The notes beneath the pieces were generated by a model. It saw only the letters and a list, made by a program, of their open reading frames with translations. It did not search any database and had not been told where the DNA came from. Shown here piece by piece: positions 47,708 through 60,135 of a DNA stretch of 64,000 nucleotides; position 1 is the stretch's first letter, and every line of letters begins with the position of its first letter. Origin of the DNA: Coniferiporia sulphurascens (Eukaryota; Basidiomycota; Agaricomycetes; Hymenochaetales; Hymenochaetaceae); assembly GCA_002794785.1 (NCBI GenBank), contig NBBA01000004.1, positions 2,232,001 to 2,296,000 of the forward strand, given 5' to 3'. The position numbers and the translations under genes were made by a program.

Positions 47708-49891
47708 TTAGAAGAAGACAAGTACACCTTCACTCCCTTGGACGGTGACCTTGCCATCGTTCAACTTCTCAATGCTTTCTTTGCCAGACGCCGTGCCATT
47801 TTCATAAGACTGGCCCGCCCATAACACCTTGCTTACGTCCTTTGAGTCTAGACCAGGGCTCGTCATCCTTTTCACCTGTGCCGCCTTTCCAAACCGTAGA
47901 TACGGTGATAAGTCTATTGTGACCGCATCCAGCGCCGCGTCAGCAGTAGACGTCGACTCGTTACGGACGGCAAGGTTCAGGATTGCAAGGCGCGCAACGC
48001 CGTCTAACCGCGCAAACCCGTCCCAGATTGCGTACGCCGCGAGTTGGGGATGACCCGGTACGTCAATAAGGCTCAATTGGGATATTTGCGACGCGCCGAC
48101 AGCCTCCGTAACGAGGAGATATGCGACGAACGAAGGGGAGGCACGCGCAGCACCGTATCTGTCGGTTTCAACGGGATACCACAGGTCGTACTATAATCGA
48201 GTATGTCAATTCAATCTCAGCTAAAAGTCGCACTATGTAGGTTACCCATGAGAATCCTGGTCTGCAAGGAATAAGGGTAAACGGTCGTTCCAATGCTTAA
48301 ACACGCTGACTTACGCATTTGCTTGGTTGCTACTTTGGAAAACAAGTGTTGCACCTTGATGCAGGTACATGCGCGAGATATCGATGAAGGCACCATAGAG
48401 GATAGCTGCGCGGACGGAGGACAACCAATTAATGCTCATCATTCCACAATCATGTGCTACGATTCACCCACTGTCTGCAAGCCAGAGCGCCTGTCCATAT
48501 GTATCTGTAACGTTCTCCTTTCCGGAGCAGGATACTGAGCTATATTCACCTACATGTATAACATGTTCACTTAGCGTCCTTAGTTATAGTAATGTTTGCA
48601 TTCAACTTGCCTACAACAAACTCTTTCCCCCTGCTTTTTGCGGCAGCTATCTGAGGTTTCCAAAGGTCGAGATATGCCTGTAAAAGACGACCGGGGTTAG
48701 ACCAATGGAGAAGAAAGATGAGCTATCGCACAGTGATGTTCTGGTGGTTGATGAGATCTGGGAGTGTTGCGATAGCGTTGCGCACTGGATCGCACGTGGA
48801 GTACTGATAGCTGAAAAAAGAGATCAGATCCGAAGTCAAATTGGAATCACGGCCAGCATACGTATGTTGATCGAAGAGTTTGATTACACCAGTCGTGTCG
48901 ATTCCCTCATCAATTACATCAACAGTTGTAATTAACGCAGTCGGCGTCGGATCGTCGGCGAATGCACCTGCTTGGAATATCCTAGGTGGAAGAGACAGAC
49001 GTTTTGTCAAGATGGATGTCCAGTTCTGGAAGCCGGCAAGAAGGTCAGACAGCATGCGAAGAGTCCGCGTCGCTGCTTACAAGGAACTGTTCAGTGTAGG
49101 CAGAGGAGTTCCAGTTCGACGGACGGGATCCCCCCGCATAATGATCGGGCTCATTTCCCACTGGCGAATGAACAATGGGTTGGTACACACAGGCAAATAA
49201 AAAGTTGATGCTCACACTCAAGTGAATAAATTCTGTTCCAGCCCAGGTACTTGATAGCAGCTTCAATCTCTTGCTGAGCAATATCAACGGAGTTGTTGCC
49301 GAGATTGACGTCCACTATGAATCGCGACGTTTCCGGAAAGATGGAGAGTGCTTCATAAAATGCCGGGCCACTAACCCAAGAAATCAGGACGATGAGTCCA
49401 CATATTTACTGAAGGTCTTACTAGGTCGAGCGATAGATACCACCGGACTAGTCACATATCAGGGAAACTTCTAGATAAGATTACGTTTTTTGAAGCTTAC
49501 TGGGCTCTCATCCAGTACCAAGGCAGGTCCATTCGGGTCGAAAATAGAACTATCTCTGGAAACCGGATGGTCTTAAGTTTTGACATGAAAAACTCAATCA
49601 TCGTGCACCGTACACTGTGATGCCACCAGGCCGTATGTCGGGACCCAGCCCCGTGCGCTCAACGGGCCTTTGCATGAGTTCTCTCGTCAGGACGTTCGGG
49701 TTGGTGCGATTTCCCGTAAATGTTGTAAGGTACCCGAGCTCGATAGAGAACGAGGCGAGTCGGGGGTCGAGGAACTGCGAAGCATTGGAGGGACGCGAAG
49801 AAATATGAGGCAGTGAGATGGTAGATGCCCTTGTTAAAGAGGCAAAAAACACCGCTGAGGAGCCAATCACGACAGCAAGAGAGAGCAGCAT
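47708..49891 (-). CDS. Secreted glycoside hydrolase family 79 (beta-glucuronidase-like)
   Basis: Retaining glycosidase acting on glucuronic-acid-bearing glycans such as arabinogalactan. Twelve exons: 49891-49614, 49555-49501, 49447-49422, 49370-49216, 49160-49081, 49025-48862, 48810-48732, 48677-48611, 48549-48472, 48405-48315, 48261-48246, 48190-47708, giving 523 aa. Signal peptide at 1-23 (MLLSLAVVIGSSAVFFASLTRA). Conserved RPGGITVDSSIFDP. Acid/base Glu175 in LGNEPDHYAGG. Nucleophile Glu303 in FVVGEYSSVSC. Then ISRMYLHQG and the GH79C beta-sandwich (IDVPGHPQLAAYAIWDGF). Intron 48550-48610 has a GC donor and ends directly at the Gly-Glu pair. Exons of 26 and 16 nt are needed to complete conserved blocks. 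Specificity within GH79 cannot be told from sequence alone. Confidence 0.93.
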
Positions 49892-49963
49892 CCTGCTAAC
49901 AGAACAAGAACCAGACGAGTACGTACGCCAGGGAGTGGTTGGTGAAATATACCGCCAAGCATC

Positions 49964-49971
49964 CTTTTATA
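49964..49971 (-). promoter_or_regulatory. TATA box of the GH79 gene
   Basis: Minus-strand TATAAAAG, 73 bp upstream of the ATG at 49891. A canonical sequence at a plausible distance for a regulated secreted enzyme. Confidence 0.6.
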
Positions 49972-50804
49972 CTTTTACTGACGAAAGTCACTCGGTGTTT
50001 TAAGGTTACGTGACCGCCAATGAACGGCTGGCAACTTGAGCGGTCCGCCGCACTGACTGGACGGTCACTTGATCGTGTCAGAAGCCCAGCCGAGCCCTCT
50101 TTGGAGATGCATGGGGTATGTCCTCCAGCTATTGGAGGGTTCCTGGTTTTGCGGGTGAATTTAGGTCGTTGACGTCGTGGGCCGAAGGTCCTCCTTACCA
50201 AACGCACTAGATATTGCAAAGATCTGCACACACTAAGCCTTAGCACTGAGATCAGCCTCCTCAGAAAGATTACTATGCCGAATGAATTGGGCTGGGTGTT
50301 TGAAATCGGTACGGTAGAATGGGAACGTAGCTAAAGTAAAAGTGCATGATCAAGGCCCATTCACCCTCACTTTACTACAGCTCAACTCTTCCCAAAGCTG
50401 ATCGTGGAGACCTGGCGAAACGGCAAAGCCTCAAACTTGGAGGAACATGGTGTTGCCGAGCATTTTCGGCAGCGCTGGTGTACGATGGGAAGAGTCCAAG
50501 GCAGAAGCACGTCGCTTTTATCATCCATAGGCAATCCCATGGCCAGTCGAGATCAACTCTGAAAAAATACGGCAGGGACAACTTGAGTTGTTAGGAGAGG
50601 GTCGTCAGGGACCACTGGCGGAGTCGAATCGCCCTCGGACTCAAAATGATTGTGACAGGCGGTAGTGCGTGACATTTGCTCTTGTAATCAAGTAATTGCC
50701 CGGTTGGGTTCGAGAGCCACCAGCCGCTCTCCGTTACTCGCTGGTCATCATCGTCCCCGACGCACTCAGCGCTTTTCGCCATCGAATAGCGCTTGCAGTT
50801 CTCT
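49972..50804. other. Divergent region between GH79 and MED19, with tRNA-like pieces
   Basis: Around 50619-50660 the plus strand reads like the 5' half of a tRNA-Leu: an acceptor-like GGACCAC, a 4-bp D-stem GGCG/CGCC, and an ACTCAAAA anticodon-loop-like segment. Its reverse complement instead reads like a T-arm (GATTCGACTCC). Around 50695-50730 there is another GGTTCGAG motif. Neither completes a cloverleaf. It may be tRNA-derived debris. Confidence 0.25.
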
Positions 50805-52373
50805 ATGGACGTCGACCAGCCGGATAACCTTCAACGCGCTTCAACCGGCGAGCACCACGTCAACGCACAGGCCGGGCCATCGTCGTTGCCCGATGTCCCC
50901 GCCGTCTTTCTGCCGCCGCCAGGTGCGTTACTCTTATCATGCATTATTATCTCGTCGATGTTTTGTTTGTTTCCGCGCTCATCCTCATTATTCTCTGCCG
51001 CAGGTCCCTCAAGGCGCAAGCCACTCTTTGACAGCACACAAGATCTCATAACGCGCTTCCAGCTTTTACCCTCATACGACAAGTACGTGCGGCCTCACGC
51101 GCATCCCGTAGGAAGCGGCGCACAATACTCGAACCAGACGCCTGGCCCACACCACTCAGCCCCCACACCTAGTGCCGTTGATAAAGGAAAAGGCCGGGAA
51201 CTGTCTACTGTAACTCCGCACACGCCAGGTGCGCCGACGCCGACCGGTGCTGACGGTGGCGATGGTGATGATGGCGACGAGGAAGGGGGAAAGGGAGACA
51301 AAAAGCAAAAGAACAGCTACAGGCATCTCATCAAGGGCATTCCAGGTGCTTTGTTCATTTGATTCTTGGTCGTGCGATGCATCTTACATCTTCGCGAATC
51401 AGGTAAACACTCGACAAAAAAGGATGACTACTTACAAAATATAATGCTCGTGCCGCCTAAGCAAAAGATCTCAATACACAAGCTAGACCCTCGAACGCAG
51501 CGTGAAGCGTTCTCGGTCAGTCTGGAAGGGCTTAAAGGGGTGCGTGGATGACTTGTTGTTATTTTGCCACCTATCCTCGAGCTTTCCCCTCACCTCCTGC
51601 TTGAATATACAGTGGAACATCAATACTCTCGTCGCTGAGTCTGCTCAAGCGCGCGAAGATAGGAAAAAAAGGGTTCGTGTTTACGGTCCCTTAACATACC
51701 CTTGCTCACCGGACTCGTTCTTCAACCACCCTCTTGCGCACACCTTGCTTTTACCCACTACAGAAGGAGCTCAAGAAGCTTGCAAAGGCACAAGCACAAG
51801 CTGCACAAGCAGGCATTCCGTTCCCTGTACCTCCTGTGACAACATCTTCGTCTGCCGCACCAACGCCTGCTACGGCTGCAACCCCCGGATTCCGCCTGCC
51901 GCAGACACCAGCATCCATGGGAGTGGGGACGCCGCGGCCTCAGGGCCCCGGTCCAGGCCCTCCTACGCATACAGGCGCAAATACAGCTGCACGTCCCGGG
52001 ACACCGGCGCAGGCTCAAGGGACGGGTCCACCCCGCTCATCAACGCCTGTGCCACGTCCGGGAAGCCGTGGGAAGAAACGCGAGCTCGAGGAAGATGGCG
52101 CGAATGGCCCAGGTGCGTTACCGAATGGCTCCGGATTTGGGTCCAGCGCTGGGCAGGTTGGGCTAAAGCGGGCACCCCCTGGAAGCGGCAGTGTAAAGTC
52201 GGGGGTGCCGAGGCCGTTGAAAAGGCCGCGTACGGTGCGTCTGGAAATGGTTGCTTTCTTGTGGAAGCTTGAATGTCTGAAACAATGTATGCGCTATCGT
52301 TCAGGATGCAACTCCGCATCCGATGGGCCTGACTGTAGTCCCACACCAACAGCCTACTCCACAAGGGGTATAA
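50805..52373 (+). CDS. MED19: Mediator complex subunit 19 (ROX3/MED19)
   Basis: Head-module subunit of Mediator, bridging transcription factors and RNA polymerase II; nuclear. Six exons (50805-50922, 51004-51345, 51403-51539, 51613-51672, 51764-52234, 52305-52373) give 398 aa. The fungal MED19 core is clear: YRHLIKGIPGKHS, KKDDYLQNIMLVPPKQ, LDPRTQREAFSVSLEGLKGWN, then a basic helix REDRKKRKELKKLAKA. The region before the core is Ser/Pro/Gly-rich with an acidic patch. The C-terminus is Pro/Thr-rich with basic clusters (KKRELEED, RPLKRPR) that could be nuclear signals. An upstream in-frame ATG (50793) adds four residues; I prefer MDVDQPD. Confidence 0.92.
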
Positions 52374-53133
52374 CGCCTATTATTTCGGGACATCTTCATG
52401 CGCCCTTTCGCAGACTACCCTTTTTTCTCAGCTTTAGCTGCTCCGAGTTGTCCAACGGGATACATGTGAATCATGAGCATGTACCTTTGTGCATTCAGCC
52501 TGTGTCATTGCCATCGCCGCCCAACTCGTCCTGCCTTTTTTCTAATCCCCTTTCCTCTATCTATGGCATTCATACACAGTTGTGCTGTCTTGCCGCACAG
52601 CCGCCCAATCTTCTTCCTTTCACGCTTCAGTCGATAATCTTCGCATACGTTTCCTTTAACGTTTCTGTTCCATCCGCATTTTTGGTCTTCAACCTGCAAG
52701 CACTACACCTCATGGCCTTAGTTTACACCCCGCATTTACGAATCCGCAAGCTAATGTACTTGTCTTTTTACGACCTCCTGGCTCCGGACCTGTGTCTTCT
52801 TCATTTTCAGTTCGCAGATGTCGCGAATGGATATAATACCATCTGATTGAAGGGTGGTCGACGGGAGCAAGATGGGAGCGTATGTATGTATCGGGTATTG
52901 GCGGGACGACGCCCGACATTTAGGCCGTAACAATAAACAACAATTTTAAATACAAACTACAACAGTACATACAGTACATGGGTGGTCGTAAGTATCGTGG
53001 CAGAAATTACTGAGCTTACACGTTCGAAGTACAGGGGGTAAGAAGATAAAGCACGAATCCCCATAGGAAAAAAAGCAAACAAGAGCTTCAGTCTGAAAAT
53101 AAGTAAAGAAACGTAGAGTCCGGCATCCCAATT
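52374..53133. other. Convergent 3' intergenic region, MED19 / IMD-like gene
   Basis: ORFs here are read-through of the MED19 last intron or low complexity. No supported feature. Confidence 0.45.
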
Positions 53134-55944
53134 TCACCTTCTCCCGAAGCTCAGCTTCCTAGGTCGTGCATTATTCACATTGCTAATCCCTCCGGTACCA
53201 TCCTGCTCGAAGCGCGGAAATGGCTTCTCTGCAGCATAGCTTGTCCTGCCCCCGGAAACCCCGGTCCCAGAACCATATGCCTTCTTCGAATCAGAGGAAG
53301 ACGCGGAGAATGCGTTGCTGACTACAGGCATGCTGAGACGGCGCATCCAACCCCGAGGCTTTTCCCTCTCCGGACGCGCTTGCGGAGGCGCCTGCGTCGA
53401 ATTGGGCTGCGCACCGTATTGCGCTGCGGAGCATGTGTAGCACCCACAAAACGGCGCATGGTCTGGGCGCGGCTGGGGAATTGAAGTCGTCGACGAGGAG
53501 GACTGTGATGTAGACATGGACAGCGCCAATTTCTCGCCGTGTTGCGAGACCGGCCGCGCAAGCAAGTCCCCGCTGCTGCCGCCGCGGGGAACGGCTAGGT
53601 TTGTCATGCTATGGCTGTATTGAGGGTGAGGCCGCACAGCAGCGGACGGTATAGCAGCCGACCCGGATGAGGGCGTGGCGCTAAGGGTGCGCAAGCGCTC
53701 CCGTTCCCGCTCAAGCTCTCGTACACGAAACTCAACCTCGCGCTCGCGAGCACGCAACGCCTGAGCCTGTTCACGCCGCTCAAGGTCCTCTAGCTCCTCA
53801 ATTCGCTGCCGACGCCGTGCGAGATCAAACTCGGAGGACGTTGGTGCTGGGATCGTGCTTTGAATAGCACGTGTCGTCGGGGAACTTGGGGCGTCGTCCC
53901 GGGGGATTGTGGCCCACTGACCTGTCGAATACGATCGGTCGTGGGTGAGCGTTGTCCCGTATAGCGCGGCGATGAAGGTGAATTGATTGAGGGATCCGAA
54001 GTGGGCTTGTAGCGGCTTGCTAAATCGGCGACCTTATTCGGCACATGAGGCATGTCGCGCTCACGCGTTGGGGATGAAGCCAACGTGTCCTACAGGACCT
54101 ATGAGTATAAGGAAGGCCAATACGGGAGGAAATTAAAAACAATCACGCACCCCTCGGCTCCACTTATCCCTCATTGATGCGACTATGCTGTTTGTGCTAA
54201 CAACCGAACCAGACCTCTCAATTGATCCTGAGATCCCGCGGGTTTGATTCGCAGCCTCGTTTGTAAGGGGTGCTGTGCTGTCTAGACGGGGCTGGTCTGA
54301 GAATTCTGCGTGTGCAGGGTGCTTGGCATTGACGGCATCGGGCTCCCTCAGTGGATTAGCGTTAATGGCTGGAGAAACAGCGGGAGTTAATGGTTCGTTC
54401 TGAGCCGTCTGGGGCGAACGGCCGCCATCTTCAGTGAGTGCCGGTGTCGAGAGTTCGACAGGTACGTTCATAGGCTTGGGAGATTCCGAAAGGAATGTTG
54501 GCGTATCGGAGACTCCAGGGACGGGAGCAGCGAGGTTGTTAGACGATTGTTTCGTAGCATCGCTGTTCCCTTCTCCTTCATTATGTACTGTATATTCAAC
54601 AATGTTAGCCTGCACAGGCGGAACTCGCGCCATATCAGGTAAGGGGAAATGCACAGGAGGAGATGGGAAGGATGAAAGCGACTCGATGGATCGCACGGAA
54701 TCAGTATTCGACCTTTCAGCTATTGCCAGGACGTAGGAAGATGGCGGAGATAAGCTGGGATGACTACGATTCAGAGACTGAGATTGAGATTGACTATTCG
54801 GTATCTGAGAAGAGGACGCAGATGACGGTGCAGTCGGTGAGTCGATGCCGGTGGTAGGCGTGTATGCGGCTGCACTAGGACGATGTACGATGTGACCATT
54901 ACTTGCGGACGTAGGAATCGCTCCTGCAACTCGTACTCCCATTTCATTGACTCTGTTACCGTTTGTCGGCTCCCCCTCATCATCGTTATTGATGACACCC
55001 CCTATATTCTCCTCGATGTTGTTGTCCGAGCCGTGCCCAGGTAAACTTCCCGACCACTCGCCCTCAAGGTACGCCCGACACTCGCCGAGACGCCCCACGA
55101 CAGGAGAAAAGCGTCGGACACAGTCGCACGCCCGAGTCCACTCCGCATCCGCTGTACGAGTTATACTCGATGCGATACTATAGACGGTCGACGTATGTCT
55201 TTGAGTGACAAATAGAGCATGATTGCTACGGTGGTAGAGCCAGTACTCAGTAGAGCTGTCCACAAAAAGTCGCATCAAAGAGCTCACTATTTCTCCTGGG
55301 ACATTTCTGGACCGATGGCGCTTAGCAGGTTCACATAACGCGTGTGCTCTTCAACGGCATCTCGATCCTTTCTTTTCGCCTTCTTCTCATACGCCTGACC
55401 TACAAGAATGTGTTACGTTGATGGCGTTGTTAAGCCGTCAAGAGCGGTGCACTAACCAGCTTGCTTGATCTTTGCGTTGGCCGTGGCGATTCGGTCGTCA
55501 TGGTTCTTCTCCTCTTTCTAGGTGATTGGCATATCAGCGACAATGGGTGAGTCAAGAGGAAGGGGTGCATACGGCGAGCTTCTTAAACCACTTCTTAAGA
55601 TCATTACTGGCGGTCTCGCACTCTTTATCTGCAACTTTCACGAATCTTGAGTCCACTTCCGCTAGGGATTCAAGCAGAGTAGCTGCAGCGTTCAACGCGT
55701 TTCCTGTAGTCATACGACTCAATAAGTATTCACACATAATCACTGTTGCCATGCACCCACCCACAAGCTCATTTGTTGCCTTCAATCCCGCCGCATCCCT
55801 AAGTGCACGCGAAAGCTTCTTTTGCTCGAGCGCGAGCGATTCGGCGGCCTGACAGTAATCGTTGAACACGTTGACGATGGTCTCGAGTGCTTTGCATGAT
55901 TTGTGGATGTCTGCGCGCTCGATCAGGGACACATTCCTCGCCAT
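53134..55944 (-). CDS. IMD/BAR-like coiled-coil protein with long disordered tail
   Basis: Seven exons (55944-55761, 55703-55573, 55517-55457, 55399-55288, 55225-54151, 54089-53918, 53846-53134) give 815 aa. Residues 1-230 are a continuous helical region: DIHKSCKALETIVNVFNDYC, then SNDLKKWFKKLAKEEKNHDD, ATANAKIKQAGQAYEKKAKR and FVTQRHTSTVYSIASSI. This resembles the IMD (inverse-BAR) family, which bends membranes and binds actin regulators; the match is from memory of the family pattern, not a search. After 230 it is Ser/Pro/Thr-rich and disordered. An Arg/Glu coiled coil lies near 590-630, followed by PFCGCYTC and a basic C-terminus ending KLSFGRR. The intron at 53847-53917 is the least certain junction; it was chosen because it keeps the frame into RRRQRIEELEDLERRE. 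Confidence 0.75.
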
Positions 55945-57716
55945 CGTGCTCGCGGCGTTGTTGCCGTCACCGTCGAGAGATAGACGCGATACGCACTCGC
56001 TGCGCAATGGGCGCCAGTATAGACTTCGGATGACATAGGGGTCGTCTAAATAAAGAAACATATTGTGTGATCGGCGCCTTTGCACAGCTTCGTCTGCGGG
56101 TGCAAAGCGTCGACAAAAGAAAATATATTCGAGTCGATACACAAGTCGAGTAATCATTGGATTTCATCGTGTTATTTTTCTCCATCTTTCACCGGAAATT
56201 TATGTAGTTTTCTCATCCCATGCCCGTTACTTGCCAAAAACACCTGAAATGGTGAGCTCGCCAGAAGTCGGGCCGCAGTGTGCAAGACTGGTACATCGCA
56301 CGACGTACACCGAGTCATCACTCATTAGAATGCATCCCTAGAACCCGGTTCTAGGCTACTTGGTCGTCCTATGATAGTTATCAGACTTCTTGGATTTTCA
56401 AGGGATGACATATAACTCACTTTCAAGAGATTAAAACGTGAGGCGATTCTTGAATTGATCTGACAAAACGTAATACAAGAAAACGCGATCGCCAAGTAGT
56501 TCATGCATATCACTTCTGCCCTGAAGAGTCACGATAGATGCATTGTTCGTCTCCCGTTCCCGACTCATCTCTCCCTTTTTGTGTAGTCTAAAAGCATCGC
56601 CGGGGATTGACCAGGTCAGATCGAGGCAATCTGAAACGTGGGGTAAGCTAACCCAACATTTTAGGGATCAGAGCATTGAAGCAGGCGGCCGACCTTGATC
56701 ATTTCTGCCAGAGCTGGGAGAGGGAGGGACGAAAGGTCGAATTTTCTTTCTTCACGTGCGTATTGGAAATGGTCTCGAGTGAGACAAACTTCTCCGAGAA
56801 AGTCCAGGATATTTTATGTCTGTCGCCTGAAGACTTGGACTTCCGCAGATGTATCAAATGAATCCCATTGAAGCACAATCGGATAATGCAGAGTATAAGA
56901 CTGGGCTCGAAGGTGGCGTGGTTCCCCTATTCCAAGCGCCCATCGCGGTCATCTGGAGCAACCGCCGACACCTACTCCTTATCGCAGTATTCTCATCTAT
57001 CAAAAGCATCACACCACAGAGATGACCAGACGCACGTTTCGGAGCCTGTGCTGACCAGGCTGCAAACTAAGGCTGACAAATGCTGGAAGCCTAGATTGTG
57101 AAGTATGTATCAGTTTTAGGCATTGGTGGCCTAGTTCCGAAGTGAACACTATTAAATCTGCGGTCTGGGGTGCGCGAGCCGGTACTAAGACCCGAGCAGC
57201 ATTCGACTTTGTCTTCTCGAAGTATGCCCCAGCCGCAATTTAGAAAGAATCGACAGACTTCCGCGTTTGATAACAATAGATTACCAGGACGAAGAGGTTA
57301 GAACTGGAAGTCTGGCATGGCCAGACAGGGGTACAAAGCTCCCAGGATAGTCCAGAGAGATAGCGGGGTTAGAGTCAGGTACTACAATCATCGTGCGGCC
57401 GTCACAATCCAGATGGCGAACGCATCATGCATGTTCGATCCAAGGCTGAGGCCAAGTTGAGGCCTCGAGGACTGGGATTTTTGACTGTCTGCAGACTACA
57501 GTGAAGACGAGAGATAAGTGTGTGCGTGCGAGTCGTGGCCACCACGCGGTTGAGGCAGGCACTGCGACTGGCCGTGCTGACCGTGTAATAAGATTAGATC
57601 TCGGCACGGTGCCCGACGGCGTTGGCGCAGACCAGTATCATCGTGGCCGGCGCGATATATACGGTTCATGCCGTTCTGCTGCCCCCATAAGCACCACCAG
57701 CTTGCCTTCCACCGCC
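55945..57716. other. Divergent intergenic region, 1.8 kb
   Basis: Between the IMD-like gene (minus) and the MFS gene (plus). Short ORFs such as 56676-56861 (plus) lack support. The first few hundred bases upstream of 55944 continue the minus-strand open frame without a better start. No repeats recognised. Confidence 0.4.
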
Positions 57717-60135
57717 ATGTCCCGCGTAGTACGTGTCGTTGTCGCGTCCAGCATCGCCGACGCGCACAGCGATGAGGAACAGACTATCAATATCACCAAC
57801 GACCCCATCATCTCTTCCGACCTCGTCAGTCTCCCGACCTCTCCGTCGCGCTCACGAGTGGGCGTGCCCACAATATCGACCGTACAAGGAGGTACAATGA
57901 CGGCGGCAAACGAAAGCGATCCATTACTGGGCGGCGGGGTCGTGCGCAAACAGCGACGTAGGAAGCCATTCTATCGTGCGAGACCTCTCTGGTAGATATC
58001 TTTCCTACAAAGAACACTGCCCAGATTGCTGAACGTAACATAGGATCGTGCCATTCGCTGTCCTGGCGTCCATAGCGGTAAATATTGTCTTTCGGTGACT
58101 TGGAACTCTAAACTGACACGCTTATAGCGGGGAATGACTATCGCCCCCCGAGTGGAGGTATTCACACAGCTATCCTGCAGCGCCGTCCTCGGCCGTCTTC
58201 CAGATTATAATCATACACAGACACACGAGCTAGCATCCCGATTACACTCTTTCCATTCTCTAGAGGATCCCGAAATTGACGACCCTCTGCGCATCCCTAC
58301 TAAGCGTTGTCTGTCCGATCCCGCCGTCCAGGCGGGCGCCGCCCGTCTTCAGACGATAATGACAACTACTATGGGTCTTCTCACTGTGCTTACCACTGGC
58401 TGGTGGGGTCATTTCGGCGAGCGGCACGGCCGCACGCGAGTACTTGCCGCGTCCACTCTTGGTCTCTTGCTCACCGATATAGTCTTTGTCCTTGTCTCCC
58501 TCCCTCGCTCACCATTCGCAGCACACGGTCACAAGCTACTTGTTCTAGCCCCCATTATTGAAGGCCTCCTTGGTGGCTGGTCCACCCTCCAGAGCGCAAC
58601 ATCCGCATACATCTCCGATTGTACTTCTGACGGCTCGCGCGCCCATATCTTCTCGCGTTTCATGGGTGTCTTCTACTTTGGTTTCTCCGTCGGTCCGATG
58701 CTTGGAGCCTGGATCATCACTCACCCACCGCCGCTTCCGCCACCCTTCCTACCTGAGCCCGCAAACACCGTGCGCACGGTAGCTCCCGTATTCTATATCG
58801 CTGTGCTATGTTCGTTAGTGAACTTCTTACTCTCACTGTTTTTATTCCCGGAGAGTCTGGGAAAGGAGAAGCAGGCTGCAAGACGCGAGACGGAAGCAGC
58901 TATCGCCGCCGAGCTAGTGTCACAAGGGAAGAGTGCGAAGGGCGGCATAGTGGCCTTCGTGAAGGGTCTATTATTACCACTGACAGTATTCGTCCCGAAG
59001 AAGCGGGTTGGCGGCAAGGATTGGAATATGACCTTTTTGGCCCTCGCTTTGTTTGGTTACTTACTTTCTTCGGTAAGCCGATGTGTTGCTGACCTTTAGT
59101 TGATGTACTCATAGACATTTTTAGGGTATCTTTCAGCTTAAATATCTCTATGCGGAACACGTTTTTGGTTGGGAGGCTGAACAGGTGCGTTCATACCCAC
59201 TGCCCGTGTAGATTCAAATTGAGAATATTCATATAGCTGAGCTATTACATCACACTTGTTGGCGGCATGAGGGCCGTTCACTTGCTCTTTATCATGCCCC
59301 GTAAGTTTCTTTATCTTTATGTAATTCTTGCAACTTACAGTTCTCAGTCATCATCGCCATCTGTAAACCAAAGCCCAAGACGGTGCCCAACAAGAATGCC
59401 GGCATGAATGGCAAGAAACCGAAGCCTACGAAGGCGCAGCTCGCAGCTGAGATGCAGTTTGACTTGCGCATGTCGCGTCTCTCATATGCCCTCGACCTAA
59501 TCTCGCACACGCTTGTGTCTTTCTCAAGCACTGCGCCAACCTCTGCAGCTCAAGCTGCATTCGTCGGCTTCACGATGCTCAGTAGCGTCGCCTCCGGAGT
59601 TGTTCCTAGCATGCAAAGCCTCGCATTGTGCATCATGCAGGCGAATGCTGCAGAAGACGATAGGCTTGCTACGGAGGGTGGTGGGACAATTAAAGCCCCT
59701 GCAGTCGTCGCGACCGGCAGTCTGTTTGGCGCACTTTCGGTGCTGCAGGCAGCGGGCCAGATGATCCTTGGCGTGAGTCCCGATGTTATTGTCTGTACCT
59801 CTGACTGACACCTACCGTGCCTGTAGCCTATGATATTCGGTTTGGTATACAGCACGACTGTCGCCCGTTTCCCGAAAGGTATTTTTGTACTTGCCGCGTC
59901 CATAGTTTTCATTGCAACCTTGTTTCTCGCGCTCGTCCGCCCGCACCTCGTCGCGTCGGCGGGGCAAAAGAAGCTCCGCAAAGACAGTGGCGCATGGGCC
60001 GAGCGTGAGGTTGAGCGTGGCCGCTCGCGTGCTAGCAAGGCTTTGTCGGCAGGCGGCATCGACCCTGATGTTGATGCATCGAGTAGTAGTAGTAGCGCTA
60101 TGTTGATGGCCGGCCATAACCATGGCGGCAGGTAG
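57717..60135 (+). CDS. Major facilitator superfamily transporter
   Basis: Seven exons (57717-57991, 58045-58078, 58128-59072, 59125-59184, 59237-59300, 59348-59772, 59827-60135) give 703 aa. A hydrophilic N-terminus of about 90 residues (ESDPLLGGG, basic RKQRRRKPF) precedes the first helix. The MFS signature GHFGERHGRTRVL lies between helices 2 and 3. FSRFMGVFYFGFSVGPMLGAW marks helix 5. A long cytosolic loop with KPKPKTVPNKN sits between the halves. SVLQAAGQMILGPMIFGLVY lies near helix 11. The layout resembles the fungal MFS group around yeast YCR023C and tetracycline-resistance-like proteins, whose substrates are mostly unknown. The tail is Ser-rich with His near the end (AGHNHGG). Substrate not inferable. 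Confidence 0.9.

Noticed and set aside
50619..50730. Functional tRNA gene
   Set aside because: No reading gives a paired acceptor stem together with D, anticodon and T arms.
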